Positions 60,583-64,000 of a DNA stretch of 64,000 nt are shown here, in pieces. The notes below the pieces were generated by a model, which was not told where the DNA came from, did not search any database, and saw nothing but the letters and a program-made list of their open reading frames with translations. Location of the stretch: the NCBI GenBank assembly GCA_003342815.1, contig PTEX01000011.1, positions 2,767,364 to 2,831,363 of the forward strand, given 5' to 3'. The DNA is from Eudromia elegans (Eukaryota > Chordata > Aves > Tinamiformes > Tinamidae). Numbering within the stretch: the first letter of the stretch is position 1; the number at the start of each line of letters is the position of its first letter. The translations under genes were made by a program, and so were the position numbers.

Positions 60583-60636
60583 ATAACCCTGTCGTATCAA
60601 GTGCAGAAAGGCTGCATAAGGACCCTCCGAAGGAAG
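60583..60636 (+). other. Splice-bounded 54-base open segment (candidate exon)
   Basis: Acceptor GCCTTTATATTGTAG|A ends at 60582 and a very strong donor, AAG|GTGAGT, starts at 60637. Length is 54 (divisible by 3). Two of three frames are open (ITLSYQVQKGC... in phase 0; NPVVSSAERLHK... in another). It can be joined in frame with 62009-62128 in either reading. No recognised domain. Confidence 0.25.
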
Positions 60637-60639
60637 GTG

Positions 60640-62000
60640 AGTTGGTAAAGCTGCATGGTAATCGGATAGTTTTATAAGTGTGTGATAATGCATGTGTTGG
60701 ATTTAAATTACTTCGATAATTTTAAATATCCAAGGATGGGATCCAGGGAGTACATCCTGATAGATGATGAATAGTGAAGAACACGACTGAGCTGAAAGAC
60801 GTACTCAGCTCCGTCCTCTGCTCCTGGGTGAACAAAGCTGGGATGAATAGTGTTGATGAATATGAGACCAGAGGAAAGCAGTGGTATCGGAGCAGGAGCT
60901 AAATGGTTAAATACTGAAAAAGTTGCTAAAAATATGAAGTACTAACAACAAGTCATGTAACATATATCACTTTTCACTGTGGGACAACAGGAGATGATTC
61001 ACAAATGGTATTGAAACCAGTTGGCAGTACAGGCACTTGTCGGGCAGCCAGCAGTGTTTTTCATATTAACATATTGTGTTAAATGCTTCAAATTCAAACC
61101 CTGTTCTTCCAAAAAGTGCCTGGGGATTTCTGAAGAGAAACATGGAGAGAAAATAAGGCTTGAGACACTGAAGACTCCAACAAAGATCTCTGAATAAGAC
61201 AACTCAGCTTATCTGTCTAAGAAGCATGAAAGGTTTGAGTAACTTAATCTGATATCTGAATCCACATGATTTTACAGGTTTTATATCATTTTTACATGAC
61301 CTGTTACATTGTTTGTTGTTCTGTACAGATAGGTTGCTTTTCAGGTACTTTTTTTTCCCTCCCCTTTTATTAGGGCAACTGAGATAAAAATAGGATAGAA
61401 ATAAGGAGGTACAGAAGGAAAAGCTGGAAAGCAAAGGAGTCATTGTGAGTTTGGTAGCACTCCCTTTTTCCCTATGCATCAAAATCTCTGAACCATCTGA
61501 TTCCAGGGAGCTCTCTGCTCTGAGGTTACTGGCTGAAATAATACTTCAGAATCAGCCCAGGTACCAAAAGATGTCAGTAGAGTTAGTCAAAGACAATACA
61601 ATAATAGTGTAAAAGTTGCAGGAGATGAATGCAATGCTGAAAATGATATTGATGACATTACTTATTTATTTAGTAGACAGAATTTAGAATGGGAATAAGG
61701 ATTTGTCTGTCACCATCACATCAGCCATCAGTTCTGTGCTGCCCTAGGCAATGAGTATGCTGTTACTAATTTTAGTTTGTTTTGCTGTCATTCAGTCTAG
61801 ATTATTTTTGAGGTTCATTTAGTTGCTGTTAATAAAAAAGAAAGACATAGCAATACTGTGTACTGGCAAGAGAGGGTACTCAGAAATTCACCCCTCCAAT
61901 CACAGTCCCTTCAGTTTTAGCTAGTGACATAAATAGGAGTTAGTTATTTCCTTCAGGAGCGGGAGCAAGATCCTGCCTTTTCTTTGTGACTTGGTGCTTT
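60640..62000. other. Non-coding stretch between two candidate exons
   Basis: A+T-rich unique sequence with no repeat and no coding frame. Confidence 0.45.
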
Positions 62001-62008
62001 CTCTACAG

Positions 62009-62128
62009 GGGTCAATGCCATGGCCACGTCCTGCAGACCACGTCCAGCTTGCATCGCCTTCAGAAAGAGCGTTCGAGATGCTGAGCACTGCGAGACTGGC
62101 ACTGAATATGGAGAGAATGAGAGAAAAG
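62009..62128 (+). other. Splice-bounded 120-base open segment (candidate exon)
   Basis: A strong acceptor (TTGGTGCTTTCTCTACAG) ends at 62008 and donor AAAAG|GTACTA follows at 62128/62129. The 120 bases are open in phase 0 (40 residues beginning GSMPWPRPADHVQL and ending NMERMREK) and in one other frame (VNAMATSCRPRP...). CpG content is higher than in the flanks. No recognised domain. With 60583-60636 it is the best exon-pair candidate here, but RNA evidence is needed. Confidence 0.25.
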
Positions 62129-62139
62129 GTACTAGAGGT

Positions 62140-63940
62140 ACTGAAAATAGTGATTTAAGATTAATCAGCTGGAATTCTGCATGCAGTCTCTAAAATGCCA
62201 TCATTAGAGCTATTTGGGTAATGAAATAGTGGAAGGAGGTATTGCCCTTGCTGAAGTTGTGATTAAATCATGGAATTCACTTTCACAAGAACATGAACCA
62301 GATAATTTTTAAAATTTAAAATGACTCTGTTTGTCCTTTGCTTATTCACATGATATTTAGGGCAAACTGGACACAGAGGGCTGAGACAACACAGGAGGTC
62401 ATTTGTAGCTCACAGTGGCCATAAGGTACCAACTATTCACCTACCAAAGTAATATTTTGTTCTTTCCTAGCACCATTCTTGCATTGTCACTGTTTGCAGT
62501 TAAATGACTTGAAATCTCTCTGCTGCCATCATGCTCCCTTGGAAGTAGATGAGAACAGATACATTGTTTTTACAAGTGATAAATAATCATGCACTGAAGT
62601 TAAACCACTGACCAAAGAATACTTATTCAGTCAAATAGGGTTGAAAAGTGACCACAGGAATTTGATGCTAGTCTTCTCCTCACATCACTGCTGTTTTCAC
62701 ATAGCTGAATTTTCTCTCCACTCAAATTGAGATTTTGTAAAATAAGGTGGTTTTATTTGTGCAAAGTACGTCTGGTACAAGCCCCTGGTGGTGTCACGTG
62801 AAGATCCCAAGATAGCTCGGAGTGACCAGGCTCCGAAACTTGGAGTACTCACTAGTAGTAGCTGCAGCATCAATGCAGTATCCAGGATTATCTAAGGCAT
62901 AGTGCCATGCTGAGATTGTTGTGCTGCTTCAGGGGCTCGAGACCAGTGACAGGTCTTTGTGGCACTGCACTGTGCTCTGCAGATGCACCCAAATCTCCCC
63001 TGACCAGCAACCAGGAGCTCCCAGGAGCACAGCATGTGCACCCGGGAGTAGTTTGGAGTGCTGTAACGTCGAATCAGAACCCCCCTCTATGCAACACATC
63101 TACATTTGAGGGTTGCTGTGCATTCGTTTAACAGCGTCTGTGAGGACTGCCTTTGAACGTCCCAAGTCCCAATAGGTAGAAAGGTTCATTTCCTTTTCCT
63201 TGTCGAACAATGGTGAGGACCACATGAGGTGCTGTATTGTGTAGCAATAGGACATTTGTCATGGTCTGAAATGGAAATCCTATCTGCTATAATTATTGTA
63301 TATTAAAATAGATGAAATTTTGATATGGAAGTATAGAATGTTGTACATTACATTAACCAGAGAACAGGATATTCATCTTTACTTTAATTTGTAGACTTCA
63401 TAACTTTGTTTGCATTCACTACAAGATAACTACTGTACATTCCTGAAAAATGACATCCTGCATGAAAAGACTTAACAAAAGCCACAGTGCTGATAATTTT
63501 TCTGTGGATCAGGGAGGACAGATCTCTCTGACGTGGACCAAGGCATACCTTTATCATTTTCAACTAAATTGTAATGCTGTCATGGCCACACATTAAAGGA
63601 AGTTTCTCTTGATCAACTATTTTACTCAGTCATGTGAAACATGATTTATTCTCCTAGTTCAAACATAAAAAGGGCAAAAAAACCACATATTTTTGGATCT
63701 TGTTTAGTAGGCAAAACGCAGACAGAAAGAATGTTTCATATATATTTTTATATATATAAATTGGATATGTTTCTACTATCTGTTTTTTGCTAACATTTTT
63801 AAACTATGATATTTATTGTGCCATGTGATGGCGTATATTTTATTGCATTAGATCACAAGCGGAACATGACTGCAGGCTAATCTGGTGAGTGTAGCTCTCA
63901 CTGCATCTCAAAATCTTTGGAAGCTTTTTGTGGGATTATG
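62140..63940. other. Ordinary non-coding stretch
   Basis: No supported gene. 62225-62310 has a faint LINE/SINE-like feel (GGAATTCACTTTCACAAGAACATG) that cannot be firmly assigned. A TA-rich tract lies at 63737-63760. Confidence 0.4.
63737..63760. repeat. TA-rich low-complexity tract
   Basis: ATATATATTTTTATATATATA-type sequence. Confidence 0.8.
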
Positions 63941-63943
63941 CTT

Positions 63944-64000
63944 AGAGCCCTGAGAATCCAAAGGAGGGCAATGAATAACATATGCTGAGGGAGGCGATGA
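63944..64000 (+). mobile_element. Possible CR1/L3 LINE fragment at window edge
   Basis: AGAGCCCTGAGAATCCAAAG, then GAGGGCAATGAATAA, then GCTGAGGGAGG recall the CR1/L3 3' region (GAGCCCAGAGGAGGGCAACGAAG ... GGCTGAGGGAGCTG). The window ends inside it, so the match cannot be extended. Confidence 0.3.

Noticed and set aside
62780-62791. CTCF-like AGCCCCTGGTGG
   Set aside because: Matches only about 10 of 12 core positions; expected by chance in 64 kb.

Overview
This looks like nuclear DNA of an amniote, most likely a bird. It is A+T-leaning with short scattered CpG-rich patches, has very few interspersed repeats, and shows no mammalian-type SINE or L1 load. The repeats I can see are old and of types known from amniotes: MIR/CORE-SINE-like tails, a LINE reverse-transcriptase fossil, a possible CR1 end and a possible solo LTR. 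A 40-base N run shows it is an assembled scaffold. I could not place it at a named locus. I found no convincing protein-coding gene on either strand. The longest open frames (up to about 190 codons) mostly lie in G+C-rich patches, often overlap on opposite strands, and have no recognisable domains, so the window reads as a gene desert or part of a very large intron. Layout: 1-2.2 kb is A+T-rich regulatory-looking sequence ending in a CpG patch beside a dense TAAT-rich block. 2.2-11 kb is mostly ordinary sequence with a tandem duplication, a perfect hairpin, microsatellites and a CpG patch. 11.7-18.5 kb alternates A+T-rich conserved-looking blocks with a CpG patch followed by a strong splice donor, and holds the N gap. 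23.1-23.8 kb is one of the best candidate enhancer blocks, with clustered homeodomain and POU-like sites. 27.8-29.1, 32.4-33.5, 38.7-40.8, 41.5-42.5, 54.0-54.6 and 58.1-58.6 kb are further such blocks. The 54 kb block has two RFX X-box-like sites and the 58 kb block a perfect G+C hairpin. Old mobile elements lie near 8.2, 16.2, 35.4, 43.9, 45.5, 48.7 and 57.2 kb and perhaps at the right edge. Several segments bounded by good splice signals (20.5, 29.1, 35.7, 57.2, 60.6 and 62.0 kb, all + strand) could be exons of an unannotated long transcript, but segments like these also arise by chance. Working picture: a regulatory landscape of a developmental gene lying outside the window, made of many A+T-rich, homeodomain-site-rich elements, with possible lncRNA transcription from small CpG patches. 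This rests on motif content and composition alone; no alignment could be run.
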